Positions 35,747-45,797 of a DNA stretch of 64,000 nt are shown piece after piece. Both the position numbers and the translations under genes were made by a program. Position 1 is the stretch's first letter, and each line of letters opens with the position of its first letter. The DNA comes from Hymenoscyphus infarciens (Eukaryota; Ascomycota; Leotiomycetes; Helotiales; Helotiaceae): the NCBI GenBank assembly GCA_001414345.1, contig LLCB01000040.1:62001-126000 (forward strand), given 5' to 3'. Under the pieces are notes generated by a model, which was given only the letters and a program-made list of their open reading frames with translations, did not search any database and was not told where the DNA came from.

Positions 35747-37415
35747 ATGAAGAACTTCGCCCAAATCTTAGCATTCGTTGCTCTTTCAGCCACTGTCGTT
35801 TCAGGACGTGCTCTCCCAGATGCCTCAAATGCCCTCGAGGCTAGAACCCCATACCAAGTCGTCAACGATGTACACGTTCGTTCACCAAAGAAGGGAGCAG
35901 CCAAAGCGAGCGATGGAGTGTCTGCTGCAGCTACCACAGGAACTCCGTCAACTGCGGACGAGAAGGCCGCTAAGAAGGCCGCAAAGGTATACCTCTTGTC
36001 AATGGGCGTCTCTAGACCTCACTAACATCATATTAGGCCGAGAAGAAGGCTAGCAAGTCTGTTGCTGCTGCCGTAAGTAAAAGACGAAGACTTCGAAATA
36101 AAACTCCAATGCTAATCCTTTTCAGGCTTCTGCAACCGTAGACCCAGTTGTAAGTAGTCGACCACAATACCAAAATGCCAAGCTAATCATATCCAGACCA
36201 TCACCACCCCCGATCCGCCCGCCGTTGAACAACGCTCTCCTGAGAAGAAAGGAAGTGCTAGTGCCACCGGGGTATCTGCTGTAATTTAGCCCAATTTTGA
36301 ACAATAAATCTAGCAACTGACAAGAGCACAGGCTTCAACTACAGGATCTGCTGACAAAGACGCAAAGAAGGGTGCCAAACTCGATTCTGTAAGTCTTTTC
36401 AATCCCCTCCAAAGATGAATAGAAGTTGTATGAGATTTGTTCTCAGAACACTGCTCCCTTATTGTTTCAAATTTCATGGAATAATTACAAAGATTGTTTC
36501 AGGGGATTTGGGAGAGGCAAGAAAGCGACTTTCTAGTTCTTCTAATTCTCCTTGTACAATACTTCGACTTGTCCTTGAATATCTTAATACGTTTTCTCAT
36601 CACAATGTTTCTCTGGGCGTGAAACTGACTACCTAAAGGCCGCCAAATCTAAAAATGCAACAGCTGAAGCCTCTGGCAAAGCTAACAAGGCCAAGGGAGC
36701 TGTATGTATCACATGATTCTTGAAGCCGGCATAACAAGTGACTAACTCCTGATAGGTCGCCGCATCGGCGTCAAAAAACTCTACCGCGAAGGCCGGAAAA
36801 GCTAGTAAAGCAAAAGGTGCAGCGGATTTGAAAGCTGGAGGAAAGAACAGCACGGCATCAACAGGAAAGGCAAATGGGGCAACTGGCAAAGCATCAGAAC
36901 AAGCCGCCGGAGGCAACAAGGGGCAAGGGGCAAAGTTGAACGGTGCCTCTGACAAAAACGCCACTGCCTCGACAGGAAAAGCAAATGGCAAAGCATCAGA
37001 ACAGGCCGCCGGGGGCAACAAGGGGCAAGGGGCAAAGTTGAACGGTGCCTCTGACAAAAACGCTACTGCCTCAACAGGAAAGGCAAACGGCAAAGCATCA
37101 GAACAGGCCGCCGGAGGCAACAAGGGGCAAGGGGCAAAGTTGACCGGTGCCTCTGACAAAAACGCCACTGCCTCAGCAGGAAAAGCAAACGGCAAAGCAT
37201 CAGAACAAGGAGGTAACAAGGCACAAGGGGCAGCAGATTTGAAAGCTGGAGGAAAGAACAGCACTGCCTCAGCAGGAAAAGCAAATGGGGCCACAGCTGC
37301 AACTGGCAAAGCATCAGCACAAGCCGCCGGAGGTAACAAGAACGACGAACTCGCATCCATCGTCGAAGGACTCACTGGTTTCGATATTGGAGATCTTGCA
37401 AATCTTGGATTGTAG
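35747..37415 (+). CDS. Secreted Ala/Lys/Gly-rich repeat protein with in-frame micro-exons (384 aa, 7 exons)
   Basis: Exons: 35747-35986, 36037-36072, 36126-36149, 36197-36271, 36332-36388, 36639-36701, 36756-37415 (1,155 nt). A signal peptide of about 20 residues (ending VVSG) is followed by a low-complexity mature protein of Ala, Lys, Gly, Ser, Thr and Asn with little hydrophobicity. It ends in a short non-repetitive tail (LASIVEGLTGFDIGDLANLGL). Internal exons of 36, 24, 75, 57 and 63 nt all start and end in phase 0, so skipping any of them keeps the frame. Exon 7 carries a 34-residue repeat. Monobasic sites of the type RSP occur (VRSPKK, EQRSPEKK), similar to ETRSPHH in the gene at 16,245. 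The family is not recognised; a surface or secreted matrix protein or an effector is possible. The 250-bp intron 5 may hide another small exon. Confidence 0.8.
36885..37346 (+). repeat. 102-bp coding tandem repeat (34 aa)
   Basis: Unit starts at 36,885, 36,987, 37,089 and 37,191, exactly 102 bp apart. The first three are complete. The fourth is truncated and followed by a degenerate copy. Each encodes GKASEQAAGGNKGQGAKLNG then ASDKNATASTGKAN. Copies are nearly identical at the DNA level, so unit number could vary between strains. Confidence 0.92.
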
Positions 37416-39645
37416 ATTCGTCTCATAATCTGAGATGATGTTGTCATTCTTCGATCTGTCGTTGTGTGCATTAGCGGGGTTTCTTCTCGGGGTGATTTGT
37501 TTTTTAGATTTTGTTTTGATGAAAAGTGTTTTCTTTGTTGGGCTGGGTATAGAACGAGTATGGTAATCATACTAGTGGATTGAATCAAACTGTGTTTGAG
37601 AATGATATCTTGGTGTATATCACATTGTATTTATATTTGAACACATCTATATGACTCTGCCTTACTCACGTCTACTTGTGATCTTCTTCAGAGACTTTTG
37701 GGGGATTTCGCTTGATTGAGTTGGTTGTTTCGATCTCCGGTCAACATGAACAATGCCTCTCAACTATTCTAAGGTGTTCCTTGTATCAAAAGACGTCGAA
37801 CAATCACCTTGATTGTGCGAAAGGTCTTGGAGAATCGACGTTGTACTAAGTCGCTGGCACAATGAAGTCAATCAAACATGATGAAATTGAGGGGGAAAAT
37901 TCGACTAGTGAGTGGATGTTTCTCCAAAGTTCTTTCATTTTCTACAATTCTCTTATCTCCCTCGAGTAAGAAGAAAGTTCAAGTTCCTTCATGACGAGAG
38001 TCTCTACGAAAGAAGAGACAAGAAGAAGCATCTCCTCTAACTTTCGTTTGCACATTCTAATTATTAGATTTTAACTAGAACAATAAAATCTTTCCAACTC
38101 TGTTACATGACTATTAATAAAGTAACTGAAAATAAGTTGACTACTTTTGTCTGAAGTTCTCTTATAAGATTACACTGTCTTGGTTTAAATGAGCAAGCAG
38201 GGTAAGTCAAAGGAATTTGCAAGAAGAATATTTTGCCACTGAGGAAATAATAAAAGGTGGTGAATATTTGCAACTAGTTAGAACTTTTGGGTAGACACTT
38301 CCAGATTTTTCGAAAGCCTCATCGTGAAAATGTCGAGGGAAATGTCTCGTCTGCGATGCTGTTATTGCTCTGTTGGAGGGGGGGGGGAATAAAACTTTTC
38401 ATACGCAAGGGGAAAAAGGGAAGCTGGGGGGGGGGGGATCCGTGATGTTTGTATGTTGCCAGATGAAGTTTGAGATAATGAGGGGTATTGTGAAGAGTGC
38501 TTTGTGATGATACATGACCCCTATGATCAAATGTGGGAGATAAAAGATGAAGGGGATTTTAGGTATGACACGCCACCTACCGAGTGGCAAGCATCGTCTC
38601 CCTTCTTTCTCTTGCAGGGGTTCTTTTGTGAAATAAGGGGTCCCGTCGAAGCTCACGCATTCTACTTTCGCTTTTTTGTAGTTAAGGGGAAATAGTTGCC
38701 TCCTCATCTGACATCGCTTTGACTATCAGGGTTGGACTGGCGTTGAGGAAAAGCATATGATTCGTCAAATGCGGTTCTCTTCGTATCGTTTGGCGTCTCC
38801 GCGAACTTCTCGAAAGGGTCTTATTATATTCTTATACGAGCCAGTACGGAGTCGTGTAGAGCGTCGATGCCTTTACTCTTCTTTTTATATCGTCTGGCTT
38901 TCTTTTCGTATCGTCTGGCCTTGTTCAAGTACATCATAGCCTTCTACAATTGACCGTCTTGTGGTTCTTCACTACGCAACTTTATGTAGTTATACAGGGG
39001 GAGGGTGTCTTCTCCCACCTTCGGGTTATAAGACTCGACCGATCGGAAGGTTTCAGAGAGGATATGGATTTTCTGTTCGGGGGGGCATTGTCGTATAACT
39101 CAAAATTCGCTTCGACGGTTTGGCGCCTTCGCTTGCAGTTTCGTCCTCGTCGTCGGAATCAACTCGGTTTTTAGAAAGCTTTATTGCCTTCTTATTCTTT
39201 GGAAATTTCTGATAGCTGCTTACTCGTTGCTGGCCGCGCAACTTTCTCCGTCTTCTCCTTGGAGCCAGCCATGGTCAGTGGTTGATCCGGATCAAGTTGT
39301 TCTTCTGGATGAAATGGATGAAAAGACGTAAAAGAACCGGCCGAAATCACTCGAATTATCGGCTAATTCAGGTGTCAGTGAGGTTGATTAACTGGAAGTA
39401 AATTTCATGTTAAACTTACTAAATGCTCTGATAAGTTAGTGTTCGTTTCTCGGGAGGTGAAATTGCAACTTGACCCACCTGGACTGGCTTAACTGGCAAG
39501 CTTTTGTTCGTTTCTTCCGGGGGGTCAGAATCTGTAAGTAATCACTTTTAGAGTAAGATAAGATTCCGAAAAGAACCGAGTACGGGTTTCCGCTGTTGAA
39601 AAAAGGACGACTAATACTTCACGATTGCGGAAGGGAGCGAGCTAC

Positions 39646-39676
39646 ACGAAGTAAGAGTTCGGAACTCTTACTTCGT
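39646..39676. repeat. Perfect palindrome, 15-bp arms with 1-nt spacer
   Basis: ACGAAGTAAGAGTTC at 39,646-39,660 is followed by one G and its exact reverse complement at 39,662-39,676. The right arm overlaps the left end of the adjacent MITE (CTTCGT), so the two structures are probably linked, for example two element ends side by side. Confidence 0.85.
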
Positions 39677-39784
39677 CCCAGGCTTAACAATTACTGCAGT
39701 TTTTGTGGGCCACCAGGGTTTTTGGCCGATTTTCATGGGGGGTTACTTCGCTTCTGCAGTAATTGTTAGGCCTGGGACGAAGTA
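39669..39784. mobile_element. TA-flanked MITE, copy 1 (29-bp terminal inverted repeats)
   Basis: The left arm 39,671-39,699 begins CTTCGTCCCAGGC and continues to an ACTGCAG end. The right arm 39,754-39,782 is its reverse complement with one mismatch. Both ends are bordered by TA (39,669-39,670 and 39,783-39,784), the target of Tc1/mariner-type transposases. The 54-bp centre has no coding capacity. The same 13-bp terminus recurs at 59,551-59,653. Family assignment is by TA flank and size only. Confidence 0.75.
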
Positions 39785-40669
39785 GTTGGTCTTTCGCGCT
39801 GGCTCAGAGTACGACTTGTAGCCCATCGGGGGATGGGGGGAAGAATCCCGAGTTACCGAAATTCAGACCTCCATGTGACGGCCAGAATAGCCGAAATTAC
39901 GTACCGTCCAGGCATCGGACTTTTATCTTACAGTAGCCAACAAACATTATCCATTTAGTTTTAATTCTAGACTTGATATAGTCTAAACGCTTCTATATAT
40001 AGAGACTCTACCTCGCAGTTTTATAAGAGAGACGAATTTATTGTTTTTCGAAGTATTCAAGCCTAGTATATTCTATAAAACGTACTTTTCTATCTCTCTT
40101 TACTGGTAGTATATTGTTCGTGCTATTGTAAGTCATATATAGAAATAGATATGTAACTATATATAACGGACACGTTATTAAGCCTCAAGACATCCACAGA
40201 CAATTCCAAAGGCATTGGAAAAAACAAAAAAGCTAATAGTAGGACTATATAAATATATAAATATATTGAGTGGGTATTCCAAAAAGCTAAAAAGAATTAT
40301 TCCAATTCATTTGCCACGTAAAAAAAAAAACAACAACAACAACAAAACGTCATAAAGGGGTCGTTAAAAAAGGTTTCCAAATTATTTGCCTCCTATTCAT
40401 ATCCATAATCATAATCATAACCCGAACTAAAACATCGCCTGCCCCCTCTGTACATACTTGCCAATTTATTTCCAGTCTTCTTTCCTCCGCTCTCTACTCT
40501 TTCCCTTCCTTCCATCCGGGTGTTTTTTTTAATTTAATGATTGGTGGAGGGGGAGTCAAGTGACATTGACGTTGAACAAAAGCATTGTTCATTCGCTTAA
40601 AAAAGGGAGCGAGCGGGTAGCGGCGATTAAAGTCGAAGGGGGAACCCAGCGAGAAGACAGCACGCCTGT

Positions 40670-42064
40670 TCATCGTCGAGTGCTGCTACCACCTGCCAAG
40701 AAAGTCAAGAGAGGAGAAGGCGACGGCTTTCTAACCTTCTTCTCCTTCTTCACCCATTCAAATTCTGTCTCACCATGACGATGTCTTCTCCCCTCGAGTG
40801 CTAACATTGTAGGGTGCCTGTGTTCGCGAATGGTTCGAGTGTGTGTCCAAAGGATATCTTGTTCGTATTCGGGAACCCATCTTTTGATGAGAATGTAATC
40901 GGGGTCCTGTTTTCGTTGGTTAGCATATCTTTTTGTGCTGTGCGCATCATTTCTTACCTGATCAAACTCATAATCGATTCGGTGTGCCCTCAGTGTCTCG
41001 ATGGAAAGATGCTTTCTAGACATTCTGGTGTATGTTGGGCGGGATGGATCAATGGGTTCCTTCTTCTTGGTGATGAGCGCAATTTGTCTCTCGTCGATTC
41101 CCGATTTGCGCAAGTCCTCTTCGAGTCTTCTCGCATACTCCTTCTCACGCTCTTCCTTTTCCTTCTTCTCCTTTACTCTCTTTTCAGCTTCCTTGATCTT
41201 GAACTCCTCAACCGCCTTCTCAGCTTCTTTCTTGGCCCGCTCCTTTTCCTCTGCCTTTTTCTTCTCTTCCTTCAGTCGTTTAAGTTCCAACTCTTCCTTG
41301 ATGCGTCGCTCCTCTGCCTCCCTCTCCTTTTCATGCTTGAATGCGGCCAATTCCTTCTTGGCCTTTTCAAGTTCGGCGTCTTCTCGAACCTTTCGCGCAC
41401 GAGAGCTTTCGTGTTCATATTTTTGTCGTGCCCATGATAGAGCTTTGTCCTGTTCATATTCTATTCGCTTCCTCTCCTGTTCAATCTCCATCTCAACTTC
41501 CCGACGAGTCTTTTCCTTTGCCCTCTCAATCTCACGATCCTGAAGTTCCTTCTCACGCGAAAGCGCCTCGTACTCTCTGCGAGCACTCTCACGAGTTCTG
41601 TCCGAGTGAAGCTCCTTGTTGCGGACAGTCTCGAGCTGAAGTTGGATCTGAGCCTCTAAGCGAGCTCTCTCGCGGATCCGTTCCAACTCATAATCCCCGT
41701 GTGATGAGCGAGATGAACGTCGGGAGTGAGATGAAGAACGTCGGGAATACGAGTGTGATCTTGAGCGGGAACGTCTCCGAGGAGCAGCTGCCAGATATTG
41801 CGGTTGTTCATCCTCGACATTGTAAATTCTGTTGTTGACAATTACCGGAGCTGGTCCGGGATCACTTGGACGATGGCCGGTAGATCTGGCTCTTCGTGGA
41901 ATGCTGGCATTTGGAACCAAGTATCCACCACCGGAGTGATGGTGTGCGTAGTATGGGGCAGTTGGCCGTCCATAGGCAGCCTCTGGGTAGATGACGGGAG
42001 CGCGCCCTCGGTTTGGTGGGAATCTGACTTCGAGATCATCTTCATCATCGTAAATGTAACTCAT
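40670..42064 (-). CDS. Ser/Arg-rich and coiled-coil protein, DUF8035-like C-terminus (447 aa, 2 exons)
   Basis: Minus strand, ATG at 42,064, stop at 40,670, one intron at 40,907-40,957 (GTAAGA donor, TGCTAACC branch site, CAG acceptor). The N-terminus is MSYIYDDEDDLEVRF, then an Arg/Ser-rich stretch (about 95-125). A long charged coiled coil rich in Glu, Lys and Arg fills most of residues 130-330. After the splice the C-terminus begins DPDYILIKRWVPEYEQDILW, a conserved fungal domain that I believe is DUF8035. The intron is 51 nt with no stop in frame, so retention would just insert 17 residues. No signal peptide or TM is present. Molecular role unknown. Upstream in-frame extension has no ATG, which fixes the start. 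Confidence 0.88.
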   Translation of the reverse strand: MSYIYDDEDDLEVRFPPNRGRAPVIYPEAAYGRPTAPYYAHHHSGGGYLVPNASIPRRARSTGHRPSDPGPAPVIVNNRIYNVEDEQPQYLAAAPRRRSRSRSHSYSRRSSSHSRRSSRSSHGDYELERIRERARLEAQIQLQLETVRNKELHSDRTRESARREYEALSREKELQDREIERAKEKTRREVEMEIEQERKRIEYEQDKALSWARQKYEHESSRARKVREDAELEKAKKELAAFKHEKEREAEERRIKEELELKRLKEEKKKAEEKERAKKEAEKAVEEFKIKEAEKRVKEKKEKEEREKEYARRLEEDLRKSGIDERQIALITKKKEPIDPSRPTYTRMSRKHLSIETLRAHRIDYEFDQVRNDAHSTKRYANQRKQDPDYILIKRWVPEYEQDILWTHTRTIREHRHPTMLALEGRRHRHGETEFEWVKKEKKVRKPSPSPLLTFLAGGSSTRR

Positions 42065-43814
42065 TTTTGACAATACTCCGATACCCGGCTTATTCTGCAA
42101 GGCTACCAGTGTTTATGTTCCTGATGGTTTTCCGTCTGAAAAGTAAGTCGTAGGGCTGTGCGAAAGCGAAACCCCGCAGCTGGTGGATGGATGGACAACC
42201 CCGCGCAGGGCGTTGGCGATTTGCGATATGCACTGGGATGATAAGGTTTCCTTGGAAGAGCGATGCGACAGTGCTTTGAAGAGTGGAGGTGAGGTTACTG
42301 CAGATGAGGATATAAGACGAGGATGACAAAACTTCAACGAGGAGAAGATGGTGGCAAGTAAGTCACTGCTCGGTAATAAGGGAGGCAGGTGTAAGAGTTT
42401 CTGTGTCACAGAATTGATGAGGAAAAGGAAAAAAAGTCGGTGTCAGCAGGAGTGGGCATGGGCCGACTTTAAGTGAGACTCTGTGAGGAGAGGCGCATTT
42501 CATTTCTGAGCAGCCTCTGCACCTGTAAGAACCTAATCATTTTACTGGGTACTTTCGCTCCATAGTAGGACTACTAGTAACTACTATTTCGATGACTGAA
42601 TCCTGTCCTGCCACTTGGGGGCTGAATTTGGAAGAGACGAGACCACTCGAGGGGGGGAAAGATTGTTGGTGCAGGCCAGGCCGAATCCAAGACCCGTGCC
42701 GCTTGGCTTGGGATGAGAGACGAGAGGGGGCTTCGCTTCCGCGCCTGAAATTGAGATTACAGCGCCTGCAGCCCTAGCGACTGCTCCCTGTCCCCACTGG
42801 CTAAGAGGTTCTAGTGGGCATTTCAGATTGACATGACAGGTGGGCTTCACAACTTCACAACATAACCATCAACTCCAACAACCTTATCTGCTGCACAATT
42901 CCAGAAAAAAAGAAAGAGAAGAAAAGGGTGCTGTGCTTACGCTTACTCTGACGCAACTATACGTACGCAAATGCCCCGTGGACTAATCCGTACTTTCTAC
43001 CTTCTTTTCTCTAGTGCAAAGCCCGTCTGCATTCCAACCCCCTCCCAGTACCCTGTCTCGTAAGTCAGCCCAATCATAACGACCGATTTGGCAGTCTAGA
43101 CTTATTTGGGCATTCAAATCGCCTTCTTGGAAATCCTCTGTCCCCTGCGCGCCTAACCGAATTTGAAACATCTCCCGGAGCCGCAACATCTATTTTGTGC
43201 AAGTAACTCGAATGTCTTGTGTTTCGAGAGACGCAGAAAGGTACAGAGAAACTCATCTCGCGTTACGCTTCTGACCATTTCCGGAATAGATGGTAAACTG
43301 CTCTGCTGCATGAAGAAAACTTCTTGCTGCTTCAAAAATTGTTGGTGACGAATCCCCGTGAGTCTATCCTCGCTGAAGGTCGCTCAGCTGGCCGGGTTGT
43401 TTCTGCTATTTTGGCCCCCAAAAATCCCAGGCGCCAACCGTAACAAGAAGAATCGTGTCATCACAGGGGAGTTGGTATATATGAGTGGTCACGAATGCCG
43501 GTAAAACGCATACATATGCGTGAAGTAGGTGCACACCTTGATGAAATGTATTTCGGTACGGAGTGCTACCTCGAGTAGGTCGGTATCCTCTGTGCTGTTG
43601 TATCGGGAAGCGTACAACAACAACGTTGGTATTCCAGCCCCCAAATATTTTCTCCACTGAAATTCGGATGCCCAGTTGGATAAAAACGACATGAAACCTT
43701 TAGCATGTCCTATTTTTAGAAACGCGTGCTAAGAAAGATCTTCGGTCCTCTGGTGATGGAGTTGCCAAGTCGTTCTCTTCCCAGCCACAATAGAATCCTC
43801 AAGCGTCTCAACCC
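42065..43814. other. Intergenic DNA and promoter of the coiled-coil gene
   Basis: Short ORFs on both strands show no family resemblance. No repeat or RNA gene was recognised. The first 350 bp are probably the leader and promoter of the minus-strand gene ending at 42,064. Confidence 0.45.
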
Positions 43815-44431
43815 TCAACCTCTTCCTCCACTCTTGAAAATCTGATCGATGTGCTCGCGGCTATTTTTGTGTGTGGTTTCCAAGTACTGAAGCTTCTTTC
43901 CCAAATTTTCCACATCGGATTTCAGCTCGGAAGTCTCAGCTGTTAATCTCTTGTCGACCTCGGCGATAGGGCTGAAGACAAACCTGCCAATAATGAGCGA
44001 CCATTATGATCTCGTGATGGTGTTGGGCATGTATGGAGAGAGAGCCACGGGGGAAAGGTGGAAATTCCACAGGACTTGGGTATCAAAAGGAAATCAAGGG
44101 CAAGCAAGCTTACATTTTCCCCACGCCCTCGTAAACTGGTGTATCAGGTGGTAGGGTAGACACCTCACTCGAGGTCAGTTGAAGCATGCGCATCTCGCGT
44201 TGCTTCAACGCTATTTGTGACTTGACAGTAGCGATTTGTTGTTGTGATTGTATGGCTTGGGTCTCGATCTCCTGAACCAACTGCAAGGGGGGATAAGTCA
44301 GCTTGTATAAGCATAGATGAGGGGTGGAGAGTATCAAATCCTAAGAAGGATGGTACTCGAAGTTTCTCGACTACTGTGCTGTGCCTCTTGTCTATATTTA
44401 CCTTTTGCAGGGCTTCGTTTGGGATTGACAT
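43815..44431 (-). CDS. PFD1: Prefoldin subunit 1 (121 aa, 3 exons)
   Basis: Exons on the minus strand: 44402-44431, 44114-44280, 43815-43983 (366 nt). A beta-type subunit of the hexameric prefoldin chaperone, which hands nascent actin and tubulin to the CCT chaperonin in the cytosol. The first exon encodes only MSIPNEALQK. The coiled coil LVQEIETQAIQSQQQIATVK leads to the central hairpin (PPDTPVYEGVGKMFVFSP), with Met-Phe formed across the second splice, then a second helix (LQYLETTHKNSREHIDQIF). Length agrees with yeast and human subunits (about 110-122 aa). Introns are 121 and 130 nt, longer than others in the window. Intact. Confidence 0.95.
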
Positions 44432-44827
44432 GATGACTTTAAGCTTCGGTGGGGATGGCTTTTGAAAAGACGGGAGTCGACGGATGGAGATAGAGGTGCC
44501 TAGGTAGTGCAGGCAAGTTGTTGGGTGGTGTGCGTGTAGAAGGAGGTGTCTAGCTGTCGGTGGGATCAACAAATTTGGCGACGGCAGTTTATGGTCAGGT
44601 GATATGACGACATGTGACCTGAGGGATTCCCGGGGCCGGGCCTCGAGCAAGTTAGACACCGGACCGACGGAGAATGGCAACAATCTACACCTGCAGTTGG
44701 AGCAGTGCAGCCCAGCCCAGGTGTTGTTAGAAGTTACAATCACCTGACTGTAGAATGTTCACGACGGGAGTATTCGGTGGTTAGTCACCTCTGCTTTCGG
44801 ATTTAATGGCCAAGTGCTCAGGTTACT

Positions 44828-44921
44828 ACTATCCCCCCCCCTAAATAAAATGTAAGCGCACGGCCGCTGTGCCATACTAAATGTCTGTGCACTCTACATT
44901 TTATTTAGGGGGGGGGATAGT
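44828..44921. mobile_element. Small palindromic element with perfect 27-bp arms containing nine C
   Basis: The left arm (44,828-44,854) runs ACTAT, nine C, then TAAATAAAATGTA. The right arm (44,895-44,921) is its exact reverse complement. The loop is 40 bp, and GGTTA / TAACC flanks extend the symmetry imperfectly. Organisation and size suggest a MITE-like element in the promoter region between two genes. A stretch of C followed by AAATAAAATTT at 29,354-29,376 resembles one arm. No clear target duplication can be assigned. Confidence 0.65.
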
Positions 44922-45670
44922 ACCTAACCGCGATATCGGGATCTACGGGAAGGAGCGGAGCTTGTGATAAGCTTGGCCTGAGCATCACTGCAGCTTCAAT
45001 TGGCTGAGATACCTCCGGGACAACAAGGTACAAGGAAGCTATGCGAAGTGAAGCTCTTTCCCAAATTCAACTTTCCCCAAATCATCTTCCAATCTCTGCT
45101 TGTACATAGCGCTGAGACCTTGTTTCTTCCTCCACCATGCCTTCCCTATCGAGCTTCACATAGCATTTACATTTACATTACATTGTCCGTGGAAGGGAAG
45201 GCGTGGAAGGTGAAGCGAGCCAACCATGACTGCCTTCCAAGCATGACGTTGCAAACAATATACCTCCCTCCCTACCTACCCACCTTCTCCTCAAACCGCA
45301 CCGCCAATTGCAATTGCCTTTTTCACAATGCGTTCCCACCTGCAGTGGAGGTGGGCAGGGTACCTGCAAGGCCAGGCAGGGATGTCATCGGACCTTTCCT
45401 TCCCCGCTATAATTCCTACCTAGGTACATCACATACAGCACAGCACATACAGTACGAGTATAGTATGATATGATACCACTGTTTGTTCCTGCCCTTCCGG
45501 AAAACCTTATGGAATGCTGAATAACCCAACCCAACCCAGTTCCTAACCCGAGGCTACAGCTGAGTCCGCAGTACTTAGCTGAGGCTATTCTTCGTGTGAC
45601 CTCATGCTTATTCACCCTTATTCACCCTTGATTCATTCATTCATTCCCTCCCTTAGCTTCACTCGTCAAC

Positions 45671-45722
45671 ACCTCACCCTCTCTCTCACCCTCACCCTCT
45701 CTCTCACCCTCACCCTCCTCAC
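45671..45722. repeat. CACCCTCTCTCT microsatellite upstream of ceramidase
   Basis: Alternating CACCCT and CTCTCT units within 130 bp upstream of the ATG. Pyrimidine-rich tracts of this kind are common near fungal transcription starts. Confidence 0.7.
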
Positions 45723-45797
45723 CAACATCTTCTAGAGGACGGCCGAACCTTTCCCATTCTTTTTGCCTGCCATATTTCTACACATTGCTCCTCCACC

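Larger units (their letters stand above)
37416..40669. other. Intergenic DNA with MITE, palindrome and decayed segments
   Basis: There are two G- or C-homopolymer runs near 38,380-38,445. On the minus strand from an ATG at 39,272 a 26-codon ORF (MAGSKEKTEKVARPATSKQL...) ends in TAA, and acidic/basic coding-like sequence continues in another frame (RVDSDDEDETASEGAK), which looks like a broken gene fragment. The palindrome and MITE at 39,646-39,784 are listed separately. 39,940-40,300 is AT-rich and may be a decayed LTR. An A-rich AAC microsatellite lies at 40,320-40,347. No intact gene was seen. Confidence 0.5.
44432..45797. other. Divergent intergenic region between PFD1 and ceramidase
   Basis: It contains the poly-C inverted-repeat element at 44,828-44,921 and a CACCCTCTCTCT-type microsatellite at about 45,671-45,722, close to the ceramidase start. 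A 157-codon plus-strand ORF at 45,000-45,473 has no recognisable features and is not called. Confidence 0.5.

Noticed and set aside
36629..37588. A 319-codon minus-strand ORF (Ala/Pro/Phe repeats)
   Set aside because: It is the antisense shadow of the GC-rich 102-bp coding repeat; the plus strand has signal peptide, splice sites and consistent frame.
40814..41543. Plus-strand ORFs of 207 and 180 codons rich in Ser, Leu and Phe
   Set aside because: They are antisense to the Glu/Lys-rich coiled coil of the minus-strand gene, whose codons leave the complement open.
45000..45473. Plus-strand ORF of 157 codons upstream of ceramidase
   Set aside because: Low-complexity promoter-like DNA without any recognisable domain or splice context.
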